64,000 nucleotides of DNA from positions 68,579,001 through 68,643,000 of the forward strand of contig CM027384.1 of the NCBI GenBank assembly GCA_015680905.1. Reading direction: 5' to 3'. Under the pieces are notes generated by a model, which was given only the letters and a program-made list of their open reading frames with translations, did not search any database and was not told where the DNA came from. This DNA comes from Coptis chinensis (Eukaryota; Streptophyta; Magnoliopsida; Ranunculales; Ranunculaceae). Both the position numbers and the translations under genes were made by a program. Below are positions 22,598 through 36,500 of this stretch, piece after piece. Each line of letters opens with the position of its first letter. The stretch's first letter is position 1.

Positions 22598-25390
22598 TCA
22601 TTTGAGAAAAATGAATTGAGTGCAATATTGCTCCCAACTCATAGCATTCATGAACGCCCAGTTATAATTATACACATATTGATCATAAGAACTTTGAGTA
22701 AGGTAGGTGCCCATCTGAAGTAGGTACCCAATGATGGGATACCCATCGTATTGAACAACAGCAGTCGGAGCCCAAATTTCTCCTACCTTCACAAAACCCG
22801 ACTCACTAGTAGACGAGCCTAAGAAAAATCAAAATCAAGCATTGGTCTATTAGAAAAATAAATGATTTGAAATGTAAACAAACTTGGAAATAAACTTTAT
22901 AAATACCTCAAACACTGCATACTAGTGGCCCATCTCCTGATGTGGTTGGAAATGATACGACTCGATCTCTTTACCAGAATGGGAATGATATGGCTCGCTC
23001 TCTTACCCAGAAGGATAGCGATAATAGGAAGAGGCAGCACTACTTTCACGAGAGTAGTTCCCATAATAAGAAGAAGTATCACTTGCTCCACCGGGTTGTG
23101 CTCTCCTAGTTCTCTGGCGACTCCCAGAAACTCATCTAGTTCCTTCCATGCGCCTCTCACCATCACCATCGAAAGGGTCAAAATCTACATCCCTGTCATA
23201 TCGGCAATACAATTGATATGCATCCTCAGCAAGACCACCACCACCTCCACCACCACCATCATCACATCTATCATCATCATCATCGCCCTCCCCACTAACA
23301 TCCATATCACCGCCCTGCCCACCACCACCATTAGTACCACAACCACCACCACCATTATCATCACTTGAATCACTAATGATATTATTATCTGGTTCCCCAT
23401 CGGAATTAAATACTTCATCATCAGTGTAATCATGATAATCTTCAATGGTGTCATTAGGTGGCTGTTCTTCTTCTTCCCAATCAAAGCGATTTGGTAGGGG
23501 TGCGTGGCTCCTTATATCCTCTCCTAACATCTGTGCAATGAGGGGGTCAGGTAACCCGTCCTCACTATTTAAGTCAGGTAGTGGAGGGGGATTTCTAATC
23601 CACTCGAACAAAGGGTCCTCGGCTTCAGACTCAGCAAAGTAATGATGTAGATCAATCGGGTCATCTTGCTCCTTTACTCTTTTCAAGTGTTTCATCTTCA
23701 ACCTCAAGTTGTAATGCACATAAACAAAGTCATGCAGAGTTTCATCATTCATGGTGTTCTTTTTCTTCGAATGGATTATCCCAAATGTGCTCCAGTTTCA
23801 CTCACACCTAGATGACGAACACGTTTGAGATAAAACTCGAATGGCTACTTCCCTGAGATTAGGTTCATTCTTCCCATATGAAAACCACCAATCAGTTGCA
23901 TATATTCATTTACATGATTTTAGTAAAGCTTTAATACAAAGCTAAACACCACAATTTTTATTTAAAACCTACACGCTTACCCGGTTGAGTTGAACTCCTG
24001 CCATGCATAGCGGCTAGTGTACCAAAGGAACCATTTGCATCCAAAAAGACCTTTAACTGTATATCACTTGTAAATATTAAATATTTAAAAGTGAAGGCAA
24101 GTAATAAAGTAGCATGTTTCATTTCTTTCTTACCTTGATCATGCACTTTGCTTGTTTTGCAGGTTCGACAACCAACTTTGCAATCACTACTTGCAAAACA
24201 TCTATCAAATCCCCCCGGTTTGTCAAATCATTACTATATTGCTCGCTCGGATTTAGATAATAAGCTGAGAAACACATACGCATTCAATATGAGATAGAAA
24301 ACTCCAAAATATATTTTTCATTCATTATAAATAAAGAACTCAAAACCTATAATTGCTTACCAGCCTTGTGCAAAACATGTGACAATTGTTTGTCCCATCT
24401 TCGGTCAATAATACACAAGATCCAAGCATGATATTTGGTTGCCCTCTGCACTTCATATCTCATCTGCTCCATTGCAACATGCAAATATCCCATGGTAGGC
24501 TTTTCATCACCATCCACTAATCTCAAAACCTTTACCAAAGGCTTAAAAACTCTAACAAGCGTCTTTATCTTCCTCCAAAATGACTTATCAGCTATGGTAT
24601 CCTCAACCTTAAGTGCCATCACTGATGGTTTTCTTCCTTTAAGCGCCAACCAATTAGGTGATGTAAACATCTCTCTCAGCTTGTCCATTTTTTCCACCAT
24701 GCACTTCAAAGCAATGTAATTGCTTGCAAATCTAGTAGGCCCTGGTCTCACAGGTTCTCCACCACACTTAGCTCGCATCAAATCAAGAACTTGAGGATGA
24801 TTGTAAATGTAGGTTGTGACCTCCCTAGCTCGCTCAACATTTTTCTTCACAGCTATTTTTCTACCCCAACTCCTTCAAGATTAAGTCAATACAATGCGCA
24901 TCACAAGGTGTCCAAAACAAATTGTAACCTGAAATTGAAGACACAAAAGAAGTATTTATAAGCAATTGCAATAGATTAACAAAAATTTATATCAATTATA
25001 ATTTAAACATATTTACCAGGAGTATCCATAAGCACTTCTCCAGCTTTCTTGTAGTTGCTCCCATTGTCTGTAACAACTTGAATAACGTACTCTTTCACTA
25101 TCATATTAATCACCTCCTTCATATGTGCAAGTATGAAAATATGGTCTTTACAATGCCCTGACACCTCCTTTGAGGTATGGAAGACGGTCTGCCCATCACA
25201 ATATACCATAAAGTTCATGATATTCTTCCTAGTGGGCCCTGTCCAACCATCACACATAACTGTGACTCCATATTGCTTCCACTTTCTTTTCATTCCATCA
25301 ATGTAAGTTTTCAATTCATCAACATTTTTCTTCAAGTATTTATGCATTAACTCAAACTTTGATTGCCAACATCCAGTGGGAAACTACATA
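22598..25390 (-). pseudogene. hAT transposase (DUF659 type), multi-exon, broken
   Basis: Six exon-like blocks with plausible splice sites read leftwards. 25017-25390: DUF659, CDGWTGPTRKNIMNFMV, VVTDNGSNYKKAG. 24361-24928: FWTPCDAHCIDLILKEL, then after a one-base shift VERAREVTTYIYNHPQVL, PGPTRFASNYIALKCM. 24134-24264: AYYLNPSEQYSNDL. 23981-24056: VFLDANGSFGTLAAMHGRSS. About 22900-23900: PNLREVAIRVLSQTCSSSRCE followed by a stop and NWSTFGIIHSKK, the hAT dimerisation region, then an acidic tail. 22598-22822: YDQYVYNYNWAFM, ending in a TGA. The stop at 23799-23801 sits where the family has arginine (C-E-R-N-W), so CGA to TGA is the simplest change. The N-terminal BED zinc finger is missing. Confidence 0.85.
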
Positions 25391-25610
25391 GGCTAGAAGC
25401 TAAGGTAGGTATATATGTATAAAGGCTCGATTTGGTGTGTGCTTTACAGGTCTTGGTTGTGGATGGGAATGTGGATTTGATGTGAGTTTAACTGGGTTCG
25501 TGATATATAGATGCGACTGCGAAGAAATTTACATCTTAGCTTTCTAATAGGGAAAAAATAATTAAAAGCACATGATATGTTGTTGTATGAACCCAAACTA
25601 ATTGTACATA
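25391..25610 (-). other. hAT flank between the transposase and the LTR element
   Basis: Probably an intron or lost 5' exon region of the hAT gene. The same host sequence should resume at 33293 beyond the retrotransposon, since the 5-bp duplication ACATA flanks both sides. No coding block is recognised. Confidence 0.4.
25606..25610. repeat. Target-site duplication of the large LTR element, left
   Basis: ACATA directly precedes the terminus TGTCACACC and equals 33288-33292 after the opposite terminus. A 5-bp duplication is standard for LTR retrotransposons. Confidence 0.8.
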
Positions 25611-28600
25611 TGTCACACCCCGAATTTCGACAGAATTTGAAAAAACAATATTTGTTCCCGACTCTTCGATTTTCGAGGTGTGAGGCACTCTCAACTTCCA
25701 AAAACCCATAAACAGTTTAAACATGCAGAAAATTTAAAAACCAATAAAAATTTTAACTTAAACAAAAGTCCTTTTCATTACAAAAATTCACAAATAAGAT
25801 TAGGTTACAAATCTCTTTTCAATAACTCTTTATTTAAAATTACAAATGAAAATACAAAAAACATTGTCTCAACTGAAAATCTATATCACCTCAAAGGAAA
25901 ACAAAGTCTATCTTGAAATGCGACGCTAACGCAAACCACAAGCAGCAACCAACCTTCTTCAACACTAAACCTGTCAAGACTTATCAACTATGTTCATTTA
26001 ATGAACACACCCGATAAGCAAACATGCAAATCGGGTCAGTATTATAAACAATACTGGTGTGAGTTGCCCTAAAATACAATATATATTTATACATATATTT
26101 ACACACTAAATAAGGCAATTAGTTCCTCCATCGAGGCTCCTTAACATCCAACGAATAATACAACATCCTTAAGTACCATAATTAAGGCAAATAGTTCCTC
26201 CACTGAGGTGCCTTAGCTTTCCGACAATAATACAAAGGTATTTAGTTCCTCCACGAGGCGCCTTAGGTTCTAACTAAACTAATAACCAGCTAAGCATATT
26301 CTATACTTACCGCATTTCATGCTCAATTACAGAGTGGGTCGTCTCTGCACAAGTAATTAGTTTGACCCACCCTTATGCAAAACCATATATAATCATCTGT
26401 CTAAAGATATATCATTAACCAGCATATTACCATAATTATATTATTTAAGGCTTTTTTTACGTGTTCCTAAAATTACGTCGTATCTATGTCTTACCTAGTT
26501 TCCCTGGCTACCACAATCACTTTCCAACGCCGAACATGTACATCCACATGCCTCCCCTCACATTATGAACCACTCCGTGCGTAACTACCCTGAGCGGGAT
26601 GCCGCACACCAGGTAACCCTCATACGAAAGCCATTATGTGAGTACTGCCATTATTCGACATAAAATATCGCACATTTCGTTCTAATTTTTGCGAACGGAA
26701 TAATCAAGCTACTATTCGCCTACGCCAGAAGGGCCATTCAGATGCACTGAAACGCCAGAAGGGCCAATCACATTACTTACCGGGCGGCCATTCAGATTCA
26801 CTGAAACGCCAGAAGGGCCAATCATATCACATACGCCCATCACCAAGGCAAATCCCATGAGTTGTGGAAGCTAGGTTCTAAGATTTTCGTTACGTAATTT
26901 ATTCAAGTGTCAGACATATATATCTCAGAATAATTCTTATTCTATCCCATGCCAGTATACTTAATTGTACTGAAGCTCAACGTTTCTCATTATAATACAA
27001 TCCACATTATCACGTGCCAATACTATTTATTGCACGATATCCAAATATCTCTATATCAAATCTCGAAACTTATTATTTCACGTGCCAATTATATATTGCA
27101 CTACACCATATGGAATATCTCAAGCCTTCATAAATACTACAATTCATTTAAGTAGCAACTCATAATAGTAATCAATTATGTAACGTATTCGTTCAATATA
27201 TTTATGTGAACTCAAGTCACCATCAAAGCTCAATACTAAAGTCCATGAATCTAAGTTTGTATATAATTTAATTCTCATAAAAACGTATATATCTAAGTCT
27301 TATAAGAATTCCCCTCTTGTTACGTGCCAGTACTTATATTCTTTACACAGTACTCACGTCAAATCTGAATTAGATAATGACAAACAAAGTTATACAATTT
27401 TCGACAATATTTTATTACTATATTTGTCCATATTCTTAAATATGTGAAAATCTGGAAAAAGTCAACATTCCACAGTTAACGGTCAATGGTCAACGGTCAA
27501 TGTCAAAGTCAACCTGTCATTAACAAAGTCAAACTGTCGTTTCCATGTTCCACAGGTTCAGGGTCATAGCCCTGGTTCATGGCTAAGGGCAAAGGTGCAT
27601 GGCTCATGGGCTCATGACTAAGGAAACGGTTCGGACCCAACTAGCCGAGCCCAAACCCAAACCTTAGAACCCGGCCCCAAAACAAACTTGAAACTGGCCC
27701 AAAACTTTAATTGGTTTGGCCTAAAGAAAACTAAAGTGGTCGGACCCAAGAACAAAATAGAACTGGCCCAACCAAACAACTAAAACCGGGCCCAAAGAAA
27801 CAAAATAGAACTGGCCCAACCAACCCAAATAGAATCGGGCCCAAGAAACAAAATAGAGCTCTGCCCAACAACTTAAACTAGCTAAGGCCCAAGCCCAACT
27901 GACCCAAGACAGGTCGTCTTCCTCCTCTAGCAGCTCTCTCCTCCACCACTTCCAGCCACCATCCACCACCCACCAGCACTCCAAACCAACCCAAACCAGT
28001 TCGGTTTTGCACCCCCTGGAAAACCCCACATGCCGATACCACTCAATTAAATTTTCATTCCTCTTCCAAAATCGCGTTTTTACGCCATTAATGGACCTCC
28101 AAGCTTCAACAGTACCTTACCACCCATCGAAACAGTTGGGTTTTGATCCCCACCAAAACCCAACACTATACTATACTAAAAAACTTGATTCCTTACCTCA
28201 TTCACCCCTTGCAGAAAAACTCGACCTCCATTGACGAGTCTTCGAGCTTTTTGTCAAAGCTTCAACAGCTCCATCCGACCAACATTCAATCACCTATCAC
28301 TAATCACAGTTTAACAGTTCAACCGCATCTACCAACCCAACAACATAATAGTTCATAATAAACATACAGAACCGATTTCTAATGGGGCTGTCGCCTCCAT
28401 TAACGAGTTCTCTGAGCTTGAACAACTCCCTAATAATGTACCAACACAACCCAACGTTCATCCCTAAACCCCGACATCAGCCAAACATCAAAACTGTATA
28501 CCAGTTCAACCCATTTACTGAACGATATTTTCTTTGGGCTTTAGTCACCATTGACGCTCTTTCGAGCTTCAACAGTTCAAATCCAATTTTCGAGTTTCAA

Positions 28601-28997
28601 CAGAGTTTAATCAGTTTTAATAATGACAGTTTTAACAAGTTTTAACAATGACAGGACGAATATTAATAACAGAATAATTAACATATTTCGTGAAATAGAA
28701 AACTAATCTACTCACCTTTATTAACAGCTCAACGAATCCCTCATAGTCCGAATCGTCGCGTTCCAACGCTCTAGCCAACGAGCTTTTATCTCCGCCTCCA
28801 TTTTTTTTTATTTTTTTTTATCTCTAAACTCTATTCTCTAGAAAAATATGAATATATACTCGGGTTTGAAACCTAAGCCCAACACAGACTTGGGCCCAGA
28901 AATCAGGCCCACATATCCCAAATACAATCCAACAAATTTTAAATAACTAAATTAATTAATTAATAAATAAATACGTATTTTAAATACGGGCGCTACA
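25611..28997 (-). repeat. 3' LTR of the LARD-like element (3.39 kb)
   Basis: The LTR begins TGTCACACCCCGAATTTCG and ends GGGCGCTACA. It contains several internal tandem arrays: units around TTAGTTCCTCCA-CGAGG at 26110-26270, a unit with CGCCAGAAGGGCCA at 26724-26830, TCAA/GGTCAA words at 27470-27540, and about three copies of a ~55-bp unit with AACAAAATAGAACTGGCCCA at 27735-27870. Reading frames inside, for example 27721-28029 on the minus strand, are by-products of these arrays. It is 1.5 kb longer than its partner because the partner has a deletion. Confidence 0.85.
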
Positions 28998-31396
<2,399 letters not shown>

Positions 31397-31414
31397 CCAA
31401 ATGCTCTGATACCA
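31397..31414 (-). promoter_or_regulatory. Primer-binding site (tRNA-iMet) of the LARD-like element
   Basis: The minus-strand reading TGGTATCAGAGCATTTGG, three bases from the LTR end, has the core TGGTATCAGAGC complementary to the 3' end of plant initiator tRNA-Met. It sets the element's direction as leftward. Confidence 0.85.
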
Positions 31415-31417
31415 AAC

Positions 31418-33287
31418 TGTCACACCCCGAATTTCGACAGAATTCGGAAAAACAATATTTGTTCCCGACTCTTCGATTTTCGAGGTGTGAGACACTCTTA
31501 ACTTCCAAAAACCCATAAACAGTTTCAACATGTGGAAAATTTAAAAACCAATAAAAATTTTAACTTAAGCAAAAGTCCTCTTCATTACAAAAATTCACAA
31601 ATAAGATTAGGTTACAAATCTCTTTTCAATAACTCTTTATTTAAAATTACAAATGAAAATACAAATAACATTGTCTCAACTGAAAATCAATATCATCTCA
31701 AAGGAAAACAAAGCCTATCTTGAAATGCGACGCTAACGCAAACCACAAGCAGCAACTAACCTTCTTCAACACTAAACCTGTCAAGACTTATCAACTATGT
31801 TCATTTAATGAACACACCCGATAAGCAAACATGCAAATCGGGTCAGCATTATAAACAATGCTGGTGTGAGTTGCCCTAAAATACAATATATTTACATACT
31901 AAATAAGGCAATTAGTTCTTCCACCGAGGCTCCTTAACATCCAACGAATAATACAACATCCTTAAGTACCATAATTAAGGCAGGTAGTTCCTCCACTGAG
32001 GCACCTTAGCTTTCCGACAATAATACAAAGGCATTTAGTTCCTCCACGAGGCGCCTTAGGTTCTAACTAAACTAATAAGCAGCCAAGCAAATTCTATACT
32101 TACCGCATTCCATGCTCAATTACAGAGTGGGTCGTCTCTGCACAAGTAATTAATTTGACCCACTCTTATGCAAAACCATATACAATCATCTGTCTAAATA
32201 TATATCATTAACCAACATATTACCATAATTATATTATTTAAGGCTTTCTTTGCGTGTCCCTAAAATCACGTCGTATCTATGTCTTACCTAGTTTCCCTGG
32301 CTACCAAAATTGCTTCCCAACGCCGAACATGTACATCCACATGCCTCCCCTCACATGATGAACCACTCCGTGCGTAACTACCCTGAGTGGGATGCCGCAC
32401 ACCAGGTAACCCTCACACGAAAGCCATTATGTGAGTACTGCCATTATTCGGCATAAAATATCGCGCATCTCACTAAAAAACTTGATTCCTTACCTCATTC
32501 ACCCTTTGCAGAAAGACTCGACCTCCATTGATGAGCCTTCGAGCTTTTTGTCAAAGCTTCAACAGCTCCATCCGACCAACATTCAATCACCCATCACTAA
32601 TCACAGTTTAACAGTTCAACCGCATCTACCAACCCAACAACATAATAGTTCATAATAAACATACAGAACCGATTTCTAATGGGGTTGTCGCCTCCATTAA
32701 CGAGTTCTCCGAGCTTGAACAGCTCCCTAATAATGTACCAACACAACCCAACGTTCATCCCTAAACCCCGACATCAGCCAAACATCAAAACTGTATACCC
32801 AGTTCAACCCATTTACTAAACGATATTTTCTTTGGGCTTTAGTCGCCATTGACGCTCTTTCGAGCTTCAACAGTTCAAATCCAATTTTCGAGTACAGAGT
32901 TTAATCAGTTTTAATAACGACAGTTTTAACAAGTTTTAACAATGACAGGACGAATATTAATAACAGAATAATTAACATATTTCGTGAAATAGAAAACTAA
33001 TCTACTCACCTTTATTAACAACTCGACGAATCCTTCCAAGTCCGAATCGTCGCGCTCCAACACTCTAGCCAACGAGCTTTTATCTACGCCTCTATTTTTT
33101 TTATTTTATTTTTATCTCTAAACCCTATTCTCTAGAAAAATATGAATATATACTCGGGTTTGAAACCTAAGCCCAACACAGACTCGGGCCCAGAAATCAG
33201 GCCCACATATCCCAAATCCAATCCAACAAATTTTAAATAAATAAATTAATAAATAAATAAATATGTATTTTAAATACGGGCATTACA
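31418..33287 (-). repeat. 5' LTR of the LARD-like element (1.87 kb, internally deleted)
   Basis: Nearly identical to the left LTR at both ends, but a segment corresponding to about 26679-28172 of the partner is absent. At the junction ATATCGCGCATCTC is followed directly by ACTAAAAAACTTGATTCC. The outer end reads GGGCATTACA and is followed by ACATA. Since LTRs start identical, the deletion happened after insertion, or the transposing RNA recombined. Confidence 0.85.
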
Positions 33288-33292
33288 ACATA

Positions 33293-33555
33293 GTATTCAT
33301 TGCAAGCTACCACCATGAATGGGCAACCAAGCACATTTTGCTAACATGCTAAGGTATCCCACAATTGATTCTCGAAAAAAATTCTTGAAAAAAAACTAAG
33401 GTATCCTACAACTGTAAAATCAATGAGGTAGTAATGCATATGTAAACATATTCTTAAATTTAAACCAAAGATCTTGAATCGCATAAACTCGCCAACATCA
33501 TAATAATAATACATCAATAATTAAATGTAAACAAACATATCTTAATCCATATTTA
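33293..33555 (-). other. Host flank between the LARD-like element and the Helitron
   Basis: This piece should be continuous with 25391-25605 in the pre-insertion sequence, so it is likely hAT intron or flank. No coding block is seen. Confidence 0.35.
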
Positions 33556-36500
33556 TCTATTATAATAAAACACAATGGCAGGACAAAAGGTGGTCGGGAT
33601 CGCGTGGGGATCTGCGTTTGATGGGGCATAGGTGTACGCTCCATATCGTTTCGAAACACCTTTGAGTAGTTTTTAATGTGTCATTTAATTAAGGTTGTAA
33701 TAAAGTGTAGAAACCATGACTCTTGGCCTCTTGGTCATAAATAACCCCAAATATTAAGATTAATTGTCATTTAATTAAGGTTGTAATAAACGGTAGAAAC
33801 TATGATTCTTGGGCATAAATAACTCCAAATATTCAAATTAAGTGCCAGTAAAAATAGGAGTAAGGAAATGAAAACAACGTAAAACGCCCAAGATTCACGC
33901 ATGCTTTAACATCTATACCTCGGATCAATTTTATCTTCATTAGCATGGGATTCTTCAGATTAATTACTCCATCATTTAATTTCTAACATTCAACTCTTTC
34001 TCTGATAAAGTCTCATTCTCTCCATCCCTTTTTCACCTTCTAAAACCCGCTATCCCTCTCTACAGTAGTTTGATTATCTTCTCAGGTACTCCCTACGGCC
34101 GTACACATTTTATTTTGATCATTTTTTATTTTATTTTTTTGATGATGTGAGTGTGATTCTTTGTTTTTCATGGTTCTATCATTCTATGTCATCGAAATGG
34201 TAGCATTTTTTCGCGACATTCCTAATCGGTTTTAACCAGTCCTGGTAAAATTCACTTACTATGATCACAATGTTTTGATCGAGTGCACAGTTGGGTTAAA
34301 AGTTTTTGCTTACTATTGTTTAATTTTTTGCTTATCTTTCCTTAGTTGCGGAATTTAAGGAAATGTTTTGTAATTGTTAAGATTGTAGCTTATATGCATT
34401 TTAGTGTGCTTTAAATTTCTGATTTGATTTATGGGCACACTTAATTTCTAATCCATGGATATTTGGATTGGTGTGAAAGAATCGCCATTAAAAAGCACTA
34501 GATTGATTTATAGTTTAGTTGGGCTATTTGAATTGAAATCGATACACACTTTGATCCTAATCAATCAGGAAAAAGAAAATATTTTGTTGTTGCTAGCTAT
34601 TGAGATGTAGGTAGTTTATTGGTCTCAATTTGATAACTTTTTATGCACTAACTTTAGATTTTTTTTCTTTTCCTCAACTTTTTGAAAAATGTGATGCTTC
34701 TCTTCCACTAGAATAAATGTAGGCTTTTAAAGGAGTATCAATGCACAAGGGTTCTTATTTAAACTTTCAGAGATTAAATTTATTCAATTTATGATTAAGT
34801 GAGGTTGAAGCAATAGCAAAGATTGGAAAGGCTAAGTGGTCTTTGACGCTGAATATGTATAGGCACACAAAATTATTTATGGTTCTTGAAGTAGTATGGT
34901 ATACACTGAGTGAGTTGTACGTTGTATGTATGTGAATAGTTTCTTATAATGGCACTTTAGATTGTTACGTTGGATCTACTTAGGAATTCAAATAAAAGTT
35001 TGATGCCACGATACCATGCCCAAACAATTTTTCTTATGTTGTTTAACATGGGATATTCCAATAAGTAATCTCTTTTGTTAAACTACACATTTGAAGCTTC
35101 GAAGTTCATTATCGTATACTTACTAACATAAGCTAATATCATTACATATATACGCCTTCTTTGCTTTATAGCACAATGTCCAGAAAGATCTAATATCAGA
35201 AAAGGTTGAAAAACCTTCTTGAATTGGTTGCGTAACCTTAAGGGCATTGCATTACTGTAGTGGGTTGCTATTCTTAGGAACGCTTCCACCCTTAACTTAT
35301 TCATCGTAAGCATCTCTTTAATTGCGACTATACTTAGACATTCTACCCATTTGTCATGTTCCTAATTATTTGTGATCAAAAGTTATTCAAGCTGCAAATC
35401 GGAGAGATTTGTGTGCGTGATCTCAACCTCAATTTATTTGTGATTATATATTTGAAGATAGTATTTATTAGTGGATACAACTCTTTACATTGTTGTGGAT
35501 TACTTAGACCTTCAAACAACATGGGCAATAGCTCCTTTTATCTTAATTCTTGCATGATCAAACTTGAGCAGTTGCAGTCCAGATAGAATGGGCATTGGTA
35601 TTAGCATTTGTAGAAGTGTTTTGAATTACTCAAGTATGTGGTGCGATTTTTTTTAACCTGCTTTTCTAAATTTTGATGATATGCTTGGTACACTTGATAT
35701 GATTTATTAGTTGTTATGTTTTCTTAAGTTGTTGTTTGTCTTAGAATAATTAAAGTCAAAAATATATTACGGTTAAGGCATTTTAGCGGTCAGATATTCT
35801 ACTGTTGGGATTGCACTAGAGTGAGGACAAGACAAACAAAATCAGTGGTTGAGATAGAGTCTTCACACATTTATTTGGGGCCAAGAAGTGGCCAATGACA
35901 ATGTGTATGCTACATTTGAGGTTAGTATTAGACTATATTAGTGAGAGAGAACGGGTAGGTTTTCATAATGATTGAGAATTAAAACCACGTATTCTTCCCA
36001 AAATGCTTCATATTCTTAATTTGCTTAATGAAACCCACGACCCTATGCAATCCCCACTCTCCGCTCTCTTCTCCAAACCCCTCCTGCACTCAGTTTGAGT
36101 GTCGTCGATATCACCATGAAAAAAGGGGAATCAAGGGAGTAGTTCATTTCCATTTCCATAAAAACAGGTGAGTTGTTTCTTCTTTTTCTTTAATGCAAAA
36201 GCCTTACTAATCGCTGAATATAGTTTTACGCCAAGTGGTACTCTTGATTTAGTATATTGTTTTCCTATCTCTAATGCAAAAAGAATTTATCTATTCATCT
36301 GTTCATGGTAGCAATTCTCCTTGCAAGTCACCTTACATCTCATCTTTTGCCTTTTCAGGTCTTGGTTCAGAGAAACAATTACACATTCATTTTTGTCATA
36401 AGCGTAAGTACATACACCATAATGTTGAACTCTATCTTGAAAAATATATTCCCCGTGCAATTATTAGAGTAGTTGTTTATTTCAAAAACATTTTGTATGG

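Noticed and set aside
22925..23368. Long plus-strand open frame rich in T and I opposite the hAT exons
   Set aside because: It is the complement of the GAT/GGT-rich acidic-glycine tail of the transposase; low complexity keeps stops away.
26110..26830. Possible CRISPR-like spaced repeats
   Set aside because: The units are diverged tandem copies inside an LTR, recur in both LTRs, and the genome is a plant's.
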